Origin: Selenomonas sputigena_A
GTDB taxonomy: Bacteria; Bacillota; Negativicutes; Selenomonadales; Selenomonadaceae
Reading direction: 5' to 3'
NCBI RefSeq assembly: GCF_051603425.1
Contig: NZ_CP194411.1
Span: forward strand, 1,054,001 to 1,118,000
Length of the DNA: 64,000 bases
Shown here: piece by piece, positions 24,190 to 31,527 of the stretch
Layout: every line of letters begins with the position of its first letter
Numbering within the stretch: the stretch's first letter is position 1
Position numbers and translations under genes: made by a program
The notes under the pieces: generated by a model
Database searches by the model: none
What the model was told of the DNA's origin: nothing
Seen by the model: the letters and a program-made list of their open reading frames with translations, nothing else

Positions 24190-25284
24190 ATGAGCAAGAG
24201 ATTCTGGGTGCTTTTGACGGCGCTTGTCATGTCTTTGGCGCTGCTTTTGACCGGCTGCGGAGGCGACAAGGGAGCGGATAAGAAGCAGGAGACGAAGGAG
24301 CAGGCGCAGAACTTCAATCCCGATGAAGAGAAGGATGCCATTGATTTTGCAAAACTGCGCAGCGATTATGGGAAAATCGCCAAAAAGGATGGCGAAATCA
24401 AGCTCGGTGCGGTGGCAAAATCCTTTGAAAACGAGTATTGGCGCACCTTGAAAGAGGGTATGGAACTCGGCGCAGCAGATTTCGCACAGCATGGCTACAA
24501 GGTCACGATCGATGTAAAGTCTGCGCAGAGCGAGGGTGATGAGCAGGGACAGTTCTCTATCGTCAAGGATATGATCAACAAGAAGTACAGCGCCTTGCTG
24601 CTCTCCCCTATTTCCGACGGTAATCTGATTCCGGGCGTTGAGATGGCGCAGAAGGCGAACATCCCGACCATCAATGTCAACGACGGCATCATCGCGATTG
24701 CTCCGAATTACGTTGGCCCGCGTGCCATACAGAACGGGGAGCTTGCTGCGGAGTGGATTGCACAGAAGCTCGATAAGTCCGGCAAGGTGGCGATCGTCAT
24801 TGGTATGCCGAAGGCCTTTGCCGCTCGCCAGAGAACGGCAGGCTTTGAAAACTGGATGAAGGAGAATGCGCCGGGCATCCAGATCGTCGAGAAGCAAAAT
24901 GCGGATTGGGATCGTGCAAAATCCAAGGATCTTGCGGCAACCTGGATCAAGAAACATCCGGATTTGAAAGCGATTTTCTGCAATAATGATACGATGGCGC
25001 TCGGTGTTGTCGAGGCCGTCAAAGAGGCGAACAAGGATATTCTCGTCGTTGGTGTCGATGGAATCGGCGAAGCCTATGATTCCATCCGAAAGGGTGGGCT
25101 TTCTGCGACGATTGATTCCTTCCCGAAATATAAAGGTCAGGTCGCAGTTGAGGTGGCTATGCGTATTCTCGCCGGAGAAAAGATGCCGCGCGTCATTTGG
25201 ACGCCGCAGGCTTTGATCGATGCGACGAATGTCAATACGCCGGCGGAAGAAATCATCCATTGGACAGCGCCGAAATTTGAATGA
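24190..25284 (+). CDS. Sugar ABC transporter substrate-binding lipoprotein (RbsB-like)
   Basis: A 364-aa periplasmic-binding protein of the ribose/galactose type. The signal peptide runs MSKRFWVLLTALVMSLALLL and ends in a lipobox LTGC with the lipidated cysteine C23. The mature domain has KLGAVAKSFENEYWRTL, INKKYSALLLSPISDG, NDGIIAIAPNYVGP and KAIFCNNDTMALGVVEA, which line the sugar site in this class. The ATG at 24190 follows GGAGGG. Its partners are the ATPase and permease downstream. The sugar is not known, but a pentose or a rare hexose fits the isomerase and ribokinase. Confidence 0.9.
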   Translation: MSKRFWVLLTALVMSLALLLTGCGGDKGADKKQETKEQAQNFNPDEEKDAIDFAKLRSDYGKIAKKDGEIKLGAVAKSFENEYWRTLKEGMELGAADFAQHGYKVTIDVKSAQSEGDEQGQFSIVKDMINKKYSALLLSPISDGNLIPGVEMAQKANIPTINVNDGIIAIAPNYVGPRAIQNGELAAEWIAQKLDKSGKVAIVIGMPKAFAARQRTAGFENWMKENAPGIQIVEKQNADWDRAKSKDLAATWIKKHPDLKAIFCNNDTMALGVVEAVKEANKDILVVGVDGIGEAYDSIRKGGLSATIDSFPKYKGQVAVEVAMRILAGEKMPRVIWTPQALIDATNVNTPAEEIIHWTAPKFE

Positions 25285-25295
25285 ACGGATAATTC

Positions 25296-25328
25296 AAAGG
25301 GACAAGGCCGCAGTGGTCTTGTCCCTTT
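25296..25328 (+). terminator. Intercistronic hairpin after the binding-protein gene
   Basis: AAAGGGACAAG and CTTGTCCCTTT form an 11-bp perfect stem followed by ATAAAAA. Placed between the binding protein and the ATPase, it probably attenuates or protects mRNA so that binding protein is made in excess. Confidence 0.65.
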
Positions 25329-25347
25329 ATAAAAAGGGGGGGAGGAT

Positions 25348-26847
25348 ATGGAAAAACAAGAAATGATTGAATTTCGGCAGGTCGGAAAATCTTTTTCGGG
25401 CAATAAGGTGCTCGACGACATTTCGTTTTCCATCCGTAAAGGAGAAATCCATGCCCTGATGGGGGAAAACGGCGCAGGAAAATCCACATTGCTCAATATT
25501 CTGCACGGGGTGTACCCGGATTATGAGGGCGAGGTTTTCATCGAAGGGGAAAAAGTGCATTTCGCATCGGTGCAGGAGGGACTGAAACGCGGCATCGCAA
25601 AGGTTCATCAGGAAGTCAGCGTGATTTCGGCACTCACTGTCGGGCAGAATATCGCCCTTGGCTACGAGCCGCAAAAAGGACCGTTTGTCGATTATGACGC
25701 TTTATACAAGCATACGGATGAGATTTTGGAACGGCTTCACTGCAAGTTCCGTAGCCGGGATTCGGCAGGGCTTTTGAGCACCGGCGAAATGCAGATGCTG
25801 GCCATTGCTAAGGCACTTTTCCACAAGGCGCAGGTCATTTCGTTCGACGAGCCTACGGCGGCACTTTCGGAGCATGAAGTGGAGACCTTTTTCGACGTTG
25901 TCGCAGAGCTCAAGAAAGCAGGCATGACCATCCTTTATGTTACGCATCGCATCAACGAGGTTTTTGCGATCGTTGATCGCACGACGGTTCTGCGGGATGG
26001 AAAATATATTGGGACGTATGAGATTGCTTCCATTACCAAGGAAGCTTTGATCCAGAGCATGGTCGGGCGAGACGTCGCTGCTTTTGCCGTGCGTAACCAG
26101 CCTTCCTGCGCACAGTCGGAGGTTGTGCTCGAGGTGAAGAATCTTTGTCGTGACAACGTATTTTCGAATATCAGTTTTCAGCTTCATCGTGGGGAATTGC
26201 TCGGGTTTTCCGGCTTGGTCGGCTCAAAGCGCACGGATGTCATGCGAACGATTTTTGGCGCCGATCAAAAAACGGCCGGGGAAGTCTTTGTAGGAGGAAA
26301 GCCCGTTCATATCAAGAATCCGCGTGACGCGCTCTCCTGCGGCATCGCCTTGATTCCGGAAAATCGCAAGACGCAGGGTTTTGTTCGCATGATGAATAAT
26401 GCGGACAACGTGGGGCTGGCATCGCTCAAAAATTTCTGTAAGTTTGGTTTTGTTAATGTGAAGCAGAAAATCAAGAATTGTGAGCATTATATCGAGCAGA
26501 TTCACCTGCATCCGGCTGACCCGTATTACGATACGGAAAAATTAAGCGGCGGCAATCAACAGAAGGTGGTTATTGCCAAATGGCTGAGCACGCATTCGAA
26601 TATCATCATTTTTGATGAACCGACAAAAGGCGTGGATGTTGGAGCCAAGGCGGAAATCTATCGCCTGATGGAGGAACTTCTGGCAGAAGGCAAGTCCATC
26701 CTCATGGTGTCCTCAGAAATGCCGGAGATCATCGGCATGAGCGACCGCGTCATCGTCATGCGCGAGGGCAGGATCATGGCGGAGCTGCAGCGTGGGGAAC
26801 TGAGTGAGGAACGGGTCATTTCCTGCGCAATGGGAGGAGGAAGTTAA
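25348..26847 (+). CDS. Sugar ABC transporter ATP-binding protein (RbsA/MglA-like, tandem ABC)
   Basis: A 499-aa protein with two ABC domains. Domain 1 has Walker A GENGAGKSTLL (about residue 40), a family-typical altered signature LSTGEMQMLAIAKAL, and Walker B VISFDEPTAAL. Domain 2 (from about 255) has the degenerate Walker A GLVGSKRTDVM, a good signature LSGGNQQKVVIAKWL, and IIFDEPTKGVDVGAK. This asymmetry is usual for carbohydrate uptake family 2. The stop is followed 1 bp later by the permease start. Confidence 0.93.
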   Translation: MEKQEMIEFRQVGKSFSGNKVLDDISFSIRKGEIHALMGENGAGKSTLLNILHGVYPDYEGEVFIEGEKVHFASVQEGLKRGIAKVHQEVSVISALTVGQNIALGYEPQKGPFVDYDALYKHTDEILERLHCKFRSRDSAGLLSTGEMQMLAIAKALFHKAQVISFDEPTAALSEHEVETFFDVVAELKKAGMTILYVTHRINEVFAIVDRTTVLRDGKYIGTYEIASITKEALIQSMVGRDVAAFAVRNQPSCAQSEVVLEVKNLCRDNVFSNISFQLHRGELLGFSGLVGSKRTDVMRTIFGADQKTAGEVFVGGKPVHIKNPRDALSCGIALIPENRKTQGFVRMMNNADNVGLASLKNFCKFGFVNVKQKIKNCEHYIEQIHLHPADPYYDTEKLSGGNQQKVVIAKWLSTHSNIIIFDEPTKGVDVGAKAEIYRLMEELLAEGKSILMVSSEMPEIIGMSDRVIVMREGRIMAELQRGELSEERVISCAMGGGS

Positions 26848-26848
26848 C

Positions 26849-27808
26849 GTGGCAAAAGGAAAAATTTTTCAAACCATGGGGCGTGAGATCGGGGTATTCG
26901 TGGCTTTGATCGCGGTCATGGTGGTTTTTTCTGCGATAGATGAGCACTATTTTACGATGGCGAATCTGATCGACATCGTTGACCAGAGTACGATCAACGG
27001 CTTGATTGCCATCGGCATGACTTTCGTCATCGTGACGGGTGGCATCGATCTTTCTGTGGGTTCGGTCATGGCGATCGTCATTGTTCTCGTAGGGCGGCTT
27101 TTAACAGAGCAGGGGATGGATCCGATTTCGGCGACGATTGTCGGCATCATTCTGGGATTTGCCCTTGGTTCGTTCAATGGCTTCCTCATCACAAGACTGA
27201 AGTTGCAGCCTTTCATTGCCACGCTCGGCACGATGAGTGTCTATCGCGGTTTTGCCTACATCATCACGAGCGGCTGGCCGGTGCTGAACATCCCGCAGGA
27301 ATTCCGCACGATGCTTGACGGGGATTTCTTTTCAATTTTTCGCATCTCGATTTTGATTTTGTTGATTTTTGCGTTTATTACGCATATTCTCATCAAGTCC
27401 ACGAGGTTTGGAAATTATGTCTATGCTATCGGCAGCAACGAAGAAGCGACCCGGCTCTCGGGCGTGAGTGTCGATTTCAACAAGCTGATGACCTATGGGC
27501 TCTGCGGCGTCGGTGCGGCTCTTGCAGGCATGGTTATGTTGGCGCGTCTCGGTACGGGTGAGCCGGCAGCAGGACAGGGCTACGAGCTCAATGCCATTGC
27601 GGCGGCGGCAATCGGCGGGACGAGCCTTGCGGGCGGCAAGGGAACAATTATCGGCACGCTTTTGGGAGCATTCCTTCTCTCTGCGCTCAAGGTTGGGCTT
27701 GTCGTCGTCGGAGTAGACGCTTTTTGGCAATATATAGCGACGGGCGGAATCATCGTCGTGGCGGCCTATTTTGAAGTGTTGCAGAACAAGATCAAGGGCA
27801 CGCATTGA
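26849..27808 (+). CDS. Sugar ABC transporter permease (RbsC-like)
   Basis: A 319-aa inner-membrane permease with about 8-10 hydrophobic segments. The conserved segments are VTGGIDLSVGSVMAI, KLQPFIATLGTMSVYRGF, YAIGSNEEATRLSGV and AIAAAAIGGTSLAGGKGTIIGTLLGA, all diagnostic for the RbsC/XylH family. The start is the GTG at 26849 behind GGAGGAGG; a frame from 26804 overlaps the ATPase gene too far. It acts with the two preceding genes. Confidence 0.92.
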   Translation: MAKGKIFQTMGREIGVFVALIAVMVVFSAIDEHYFTMANLIDIVDQSTINGLIAIGMTFVIVTGGIDLSVGSVMAIVIVLVGRLLTEQGMDPISATIVGIILGFALGSFNGFLITRLKLQPFIATLGTMSVYRGFAYIITSGWPVLNIPQEFRTMLDGDFFSIFRISILILLIFAFITHILIKSTRFGNYVYAIGSNEEATRLSGVSVDFNKLMTYGLCGVGAALAGMVMLARLGTGEPAAGQGYELNAIAAAAIGGTSLAGGKGTIIGTLLGAFLLSALKVGLVVVGVDAFWQYIATGGIIVVAAYFEVLQNKIKGTH

Positions 27809-27831
27809 TGGTTTGGTGATGCAGGAGGAAT

Positions 27832-28740
27832 ATGACAGTGAAAGAGCAGTTGATTACAGTCATAGGCAGCCTTAATTACGACATTGTTTTCAAGCAGGAG
27901 CGCCTGCCTTCCCCCGGGGAGACCTATACGGCGGATTCCGTGCAGACCGCGGGCGGCGGCAAAGGGGCGAACCAAGCGGTGCAGTGCGCGAAGCTCGGGG
28001 CGCAGACCTATATGGTCGGTGCCGTGGGAAATGATGCGATGGGATCGTTCCTGCGGGATTCGCTGGAGAAGTATGGTGTAGAAACCCGGTACTTGCTTGA
28101 ACGGGAGGGAGGCTCCGGATTCGCGGTTGTCCATGCCCTTGAGGACGGGACGGTTGCTGCAACACTGGCCAGGGGCGCGAATTATGCTCTGACTCGGGAC
28201 GATATAGAGGCGGTGCGCGATCTCCTAAAGCGCAGCAAAATTGCGGTTTTCCAGATGGAAATTCCACGCGGGGTGCTTGAATACGCCATTGAAATTGCTG
28301 CGGCAGAAAAATGCTTCATCGTACTCAATGCTGCACCAGCGGCGCCTATTGATAGCAGCGTCTTGAAAAAGGTCGACTGCCTCGTCGTAAATGAGGTAGA
28401 AGCGTCGTATTATTGCGGCGCAGAAATACGCGACCGAGCCTCAGCTGAGCAGTAGATCGAGGCGCTTCATGCGAAATGCGGCCGTCTCGTCATCATAACC
28501 TTGGGCGTTCAGGGCAGCGTCATCTATGACGGACAGCGGCTGGAATTCATCCCGGCGAAAAAGGTGGAGGCGATCGAGTCCACAGGCGCAGGGGATTCTT
28601 ATATTGGAGCGTTCAGCGTCCGTCTACTGGAAGGAGAGGATTGCTTCAGTGCAGCTCGTTTTGCGGCGGAGGCAGCGGCACTAACGGTCACAGGAATTGG
28701 GGCGCAGCCGTCCATGCCGACGCGTGAACAGCTGAGATAG
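27832..28740 (+). pseudogene. Ribokinase-like PfkB-family kinase with an in-frame amber stop
   Basis: The frame reads a normal 302-codon PfkB sugar kinase: VIGSLNYDIVFKQERLPSPG and TAGGGKGANQAVQCA at the N-terminus, and STGAGDSYIGAFSVRLLEG with the catalytic aspartate at the C-terminus. A single TAG at 28453-28455 falls in the sequence DRASAEQ-stop-IEALHAKC, where ribokinases carry a sense codon. Both sides remain in frame and well conserved, so this is one nonsense change (CAG, GAG or AAG to TAG) and probably recent, or an assembly error. The truncated 207-aa product lacks the catalytic residue. Confidence 0.8.
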
Positions 28741-28757
28741 CATGAAACAGAAAAAAA

Positions 28758-28786
28758 TCGTCATTCAACAAGGTGTATGGTATAAT
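28758..28786 (+). promoter_or_regulatory. Promoter of the cassette's DeoR regulator
   Basis: -35 TCGTCA (28758-28763), 17-bp spacer, extended -10 TGGTATAAT (28778-28786). Its position shows that the regulator starts translation downstream of about 28793. Confidence 0.6.
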
Positions 28787-28834
28787 GGAAACCAGTTTTG
28801 TTTGCAGCACGCCAATAAAGTGGGTGACGGAGAA

Positions 28835-29569
28835 TTGATTCCCTATGTGAGAAAACAAAAGATCATTGCGGCGTTGGAGAAGACGGAGCTTCTCTACGTC
28901 GAACAGTTGGCTGAACTCCTCGGCATCTCGATTTCAACCGTGCGTCGTGATGTGAGGCGATTGGCGGAAGAAGGTATGATCAGTGCCCTGCGCGGCGGCG
29001 CTGTTAAACTGAAGCGTGGAGCTTATGACACACCCTTGGAAACGAAGCAGCTTCTCAACAGCGATCGGAAGCAGCGCATTGCCCGATATGCCGCATCCCT
29101 TGTGGCAACGGGAGATGTCATTTATCTTGACTCGGGAACAAGTGTGCTCTATATGGCAAAATATTTACGAAAGAAAAAGATCACGGTTGTCACATCGAAT
29201 ACGAAGGCTGTGGATGAATTGTTGGATTCGGCAGCAACGCTCATAACCTTGGGCGGAGAAATCAACAAACAACTGGGCTCTGTTGTCGGTTCGGCGGCAG
29301 AAATGATGCTGCGCTCCATGTATTTCGATAAGGCCTTTCTCGGGGCGAGCGGCTACAGTTTGCTCGGCGGCGTCAGCACGCCGGATGCGCGTGAGGCGAT
29401 GAAAAAGACCATCGTGCACGAGCGCTCAAAAGACGCTTATGTCTTAGCGGATGCTTCCAAAGCAGGGATGACAAGCTTCTGCAAAGCCTTCGATTTAAGC
29501 GACGCCGTCCTCATTACCGATGAGGAGAACGACTGCCTGAAAGATTGCAAACAGTATTTCGTTGTTTGA
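28835..29569 (+). CDS. DeoR/GlpR-family transcriptional regulator of the sugar cassette
   Basis: About 244 aa. Residues 1-55 form the DeoR winged HTH (IPYVRKQKIIAALEK, LAELLGISISTVRRDVRRLAEEG), followed by the sugar-phosphate sensor domain (GDVIYLDSGTSVLYMAKYL, TVVTSNTKAVDELL, KAFLGASGYSLLGGVSTPD). The start is uncertain. A TTG at 28835 gives the family-like MIPYVRKQKI but sits close to the GGAG at 28829, and a GTG at 28847 is the alternative. A promoter at 28781 argues against a longer form. The likely target is the palindromic promoter at 23128 and the effector a phosphorylated sugar. Confidence 0.85.
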   Translation: MIPYVRKQKIIAALEKTELLYVEQLAELLGISISTVRRDVRRLAEEGMISALRGGAVKLKRGAYDTPLETKQLLNSDRKQRIARYAASLVATGDVIYLDSGTSVLYMAKYLRKKKITVVTSNTKAVDELLDSAATLITLGGEINKQLGSVVGSAAEMMLRSMYFDKAFLGASGYSLLGGVSTPDAREAMKKTIVHERSKDAYVLADASKAGMTSFCKAFDLSDAVLITDEENDCLKDCKQYFVV

Positions 29570-29590
29570 TTCCTTTTGTCCATTGAAGCT

Positions 29591-29634
29591 CCCGAGCAGA
29601 TGACGCATCCAGGCATCACGCACGAGTGAGGGAA
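29591..29634 (+). repeat. aspA 3'-end repeat, right copy
   Basis: A 44-bp copy of the end of aspA (42 of 44 identical), which still encodes PEQMTHPGITHE-stop in frame. No further aspA sequence precedes it. Together with 22876-22919 it bounds the 6.7-kb sugar cassette in direct orientation. Confidence 0.85.
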
Positions 29635-29704
29635 GGATTATGCCGTTGCCTGGAAGTGTCGATAATAGATTATATGAGAGATGTACAGTAAAGGAGGCGT
29701 TTGC

Positions 29705-30085
29705 ATGAAACGGATTTTTCTGGCCGTCGTTTTTGCCCTGTTTGCCCAAGTCTTATGGATGCCGCAGACCTTTGCCCAAGATGTCTGGGCAACATCCTAT
29801 GACGGCAAGGACATCTACGTCGTGACGGAAACCCTGGAGAAAGAGCGGGTTCCGACAGGCAATGCCACCAGCTATCGCGGGATGGTGAAGTTCGTGCACG
29901 GCGATGAGCTGCAGAACACGGCGCAATACTTGTACAAAGCGAGCGAAGACGGTGTGTTTCTGTCGATCGACGGCGGTGCCTTTTTCCGACTCGGCGGAGA
30001 TTTTGACGGCGTTCCAGAGAGATATGCACACTACATGGCGGTCTATGATACCATGTGGAAGACGCTGAGAAACAATAGAAATTGA
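29705..30085 (+). CDS. Small secreted protein, possibly frameshifted at its 3' end
   Basis: A 126-aa protein with a clear signal peptide (MKRIFLAVVFALFAQVLWMP, cleavage probably after QTFAQ). The mature part (DVWATSYDGKDIYVVTETLE, SEDGVFLSIDGGAFFRLGG) is unrecognised. The ATG at 29705 follows AAAGGAGG. After the TGA at 30083, another frame continues for about 58 codons (ENRIPIAYPKNVQVDLSEDE and so on) to 30239. So the original protein may have been about 180 aa, with a frameshift near 30065. Confidence 0.6.
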   Translation: MKRIFLAVVFALFAQVLWMPQTFAQDVWATSYDGKDIYVVTETLEKERVPTGNATSYRGMVKFVHGDELQNTAQYLYKASEDGVFLSIDGGAFFRLGGDFDGVPERYAHYMAVYDTMWKTLRNNRN

Positions 30086-30207
30086 AAATCGTATCCCCAT
30101 TGCCTACCCCAAAAATGTTCAGGTGGACTTGAGCGAAGATGAGAAAAGAGCGTTCAGAAGTATCGTGGAAGAGATGAAAGCGATTTTTCAGAGGAAGGAG
30201 AGGCAGC

Positions 30208-30507
30208 ATGGGGCAGATGATGTCGGGTGCAGCAAGTGAGATTTTGGCAGGATTGCAGGAAGCGTTGCTGGATGCGCAGGGAGCTTCGGTGCATGGTCTG
30301 AAAAAGACAGTCGTGTATCGCATCCAGCCACAGGAAGTGCGCAAGAGTTTGGCTATGTCACAGCAAGAGTTTTCGCGAGCTTTCGGGATTCCGTTGGCTA
30401 TGCTGCAAAATTGGGAACAGGGACGCAGGCAGATGGATGTCACTGCAGCCTCATATCTGAGAACGATTGCACGATTTCCCAAAGAAGCCATGGCGGCACA
30501 GATGTGA
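30208..30507 (+). CDS. XRE-family helix-turn-helix protein
   Basis: A 99-aa regulator of the HigA/NadS type: RKSLAMSQQEFSRAFGIPLAMLQNWEQGRRQMD is an HTH_3 motif at about residues 44-76. Such proteins are often antitoxins, but no toxin-like gene is adjacent; the preceding reading frame belongs to the secreted-protein remnant. Its last codons (KEAMAAQM) form the left arm of the terminator hairpin. Confidence 0.75.
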   Translation: MGQMMSGAASEILAGLQEALLDAQGASVHGLKKTVVYRIQPQEVRKSLAMSQQEFSRAFGIPLAMLQNWEQGRRQMDVTAASYLRTIARFPKEAMAAQM

Positions 30508-30525
30508 GCCGCCATGGCTTCTTTT
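30481..30525. terminator. Bidirectional terminator overlapping the XRE gene end
   Basis: AAAGAAGCCATGGCGGC and GCCGCCATGGCTTCTTT pair perfectly around a 10-nt loop, with TTTTT following on the plus strand and A-rich sequence upstream giving T's on the minus strand. It separates the XRE gene from the convergent PflX-like gene, whose stop lies at 30526. Confidence 0.85.
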
Positions 30526-31527
30526 TCAGTATCTTTCCACCCATCGTCCGTCGAAGTGCGGCACGAAGGAGGCGGAGACGGTGCCGCCTTGCTGGATGTA
30601 GCAGTTTTCGATGCCGAGACTGCGCGCATGGTCGACGACGCTTTCGTACTCGAACGTCGTGAGGCGGCGCTTGAGTTCGGGGACTTTTGAGAGGTCGCCT
30701 ATAGGCGTGTATTGGTTCATGAGGCTGATGTAAATGGTATCAGAGAAGTTCTGCCAGAGCCAGTCGAGGATCTTCATGCTTTCCTTGCGCCGTCCCGGCA
30801 GAACGAGGTGGCGTACGAGGACGCCGCGCTGCATACGATTGGTATCATCGAAGACGGGACGGCCCGCGATCTCGCGCATGCGGCGGATGGCGGCGCTCGC
30901 CGTCTTGAAGTAGTCGGGGGCGGCGCTGTAGCGGAGCGCCGTTTCTTCCTCCATGTATTTGAGGTCGGGCAGGAAAATGTCGACGAGTCCCGCCATGAGG
31001 TCAATGGTATCAATGGTCTCATAGGCGGAGGAGTTGTAGACGACGGGGAGCTTCAGCCCCTGCGCCTTGGCGAGGCGGAGCGCGGCGGTGATCTGGGGGG
31101 CGAAGTGCGTCGGGGTCACGAGGTCGAGCGTCGCCGCACCGCGCGCTTCCTGTTCCAGGAAGATTTCGGCAAGGCGCTCTTCCGTGACGGTGATACCAAA
31201 GTTTTCCCGGCTGATTTCGTGGTTCTGGCAAAAGGCGCAGCGCATATTGCAGCCCGAGAAGAAGACGGTGCCCGCGCCCTTTTCGCCCGCGAGACACGGC
31301 TCTTCCCACGGGTGGAGCGATACGAGCGCGACGCGCGCGTATCTGCCCCCGCCGCAGAAGCCACGCGCATCCTGCAGGCGGTTCGCGCCGCAGCTGCGCG
31401 GACAGAGGCGGCAGGCGGCGAGCGGCGCGAGGTCTTTGCCCAGGTTTTTTGCCGTGCAGTTCTTTGCTGCACGGCTTTTTTGCGCGGGCGGGAGGCTTCC
31501 GGCATTTTCCTGCTTCGCGGTTCTCAT
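30526..31527 (-). CDS. PflX-like radical SAM protein
   Basis: A 333-aa radical SAM enzyme of the PflX group (related to pyruvate formate-lyase activating enzymes). N-terminal cysteines CRLCPRSCGANR with CGGG precede LHPWEEPCLAGEKGAGTVFF and the SAM cluster motif CNMRCAFCQNHE. Later segments DIFLPDLKYMEEETALRYS and LVRHLVLPGR are typical. Its true activation target is unknown. I chose the ATG at 31527, which overlaps the upstream stop in ATGA; longer frames read into the upstream gene. Confidence 0.85.
   Translation of the reverse strand: MRTAKQENAGSLPPAQKSRAAKNCTAKNLGKDLAPLAACRLCPRSCGANRLQDARGFCGGGRYARVALVSLHPWEEPCLAGEKGAGTVFFSGCNMRCAFCQNHEISRENFGITVTEERLAEIFLEQEARGAATLDLVTPTHFAPQITAALRLAKAQGLKLPVVYNSSAYETIDTIDLMAGLVDIFLPDLKYMEEETALRYSAAPDYFKTASAAIRRMREIAGRPVFDDTNRMQRGVLVRHLVLPGRRKESMKILDWLWQNFSDTIYISLMNQYTPIGDLSKVPELKRRLTTFEYESVVDHARSLGIENCYIQQGGTVSASFVPHFDGRWVERY

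Noticed and set aside
28453..28455. TAG in the ribokinase gene as a pyrrolysine or other recoding site
   Set aside because: There is no recoding element, ribokinases have no such residue there, and TAG is used as a normal stop in the window (for example galE).
22876..29634. tRNA-type attachment site for an integrative element
   Set aside because: The repeat is the end of a protein gene, the copies are not identical and no integrase is encoded, so I report it as a recombination footprint only.
30208..30507. XRE gene as antitoxin of a type II module
   Set aside because: The preceding frame is part of a secreted-protein remnant, not a toxin, and no toxin-like gene follows, so I kept the general HTH call.
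30526..31527. Second AmrS
   Set aside because: The N-terminal CRLCPRSCGANR and EEPCLAGEKGAGTVFF segments are those of the PflX group, and no AMMECR1 or Memo gene is beside it.
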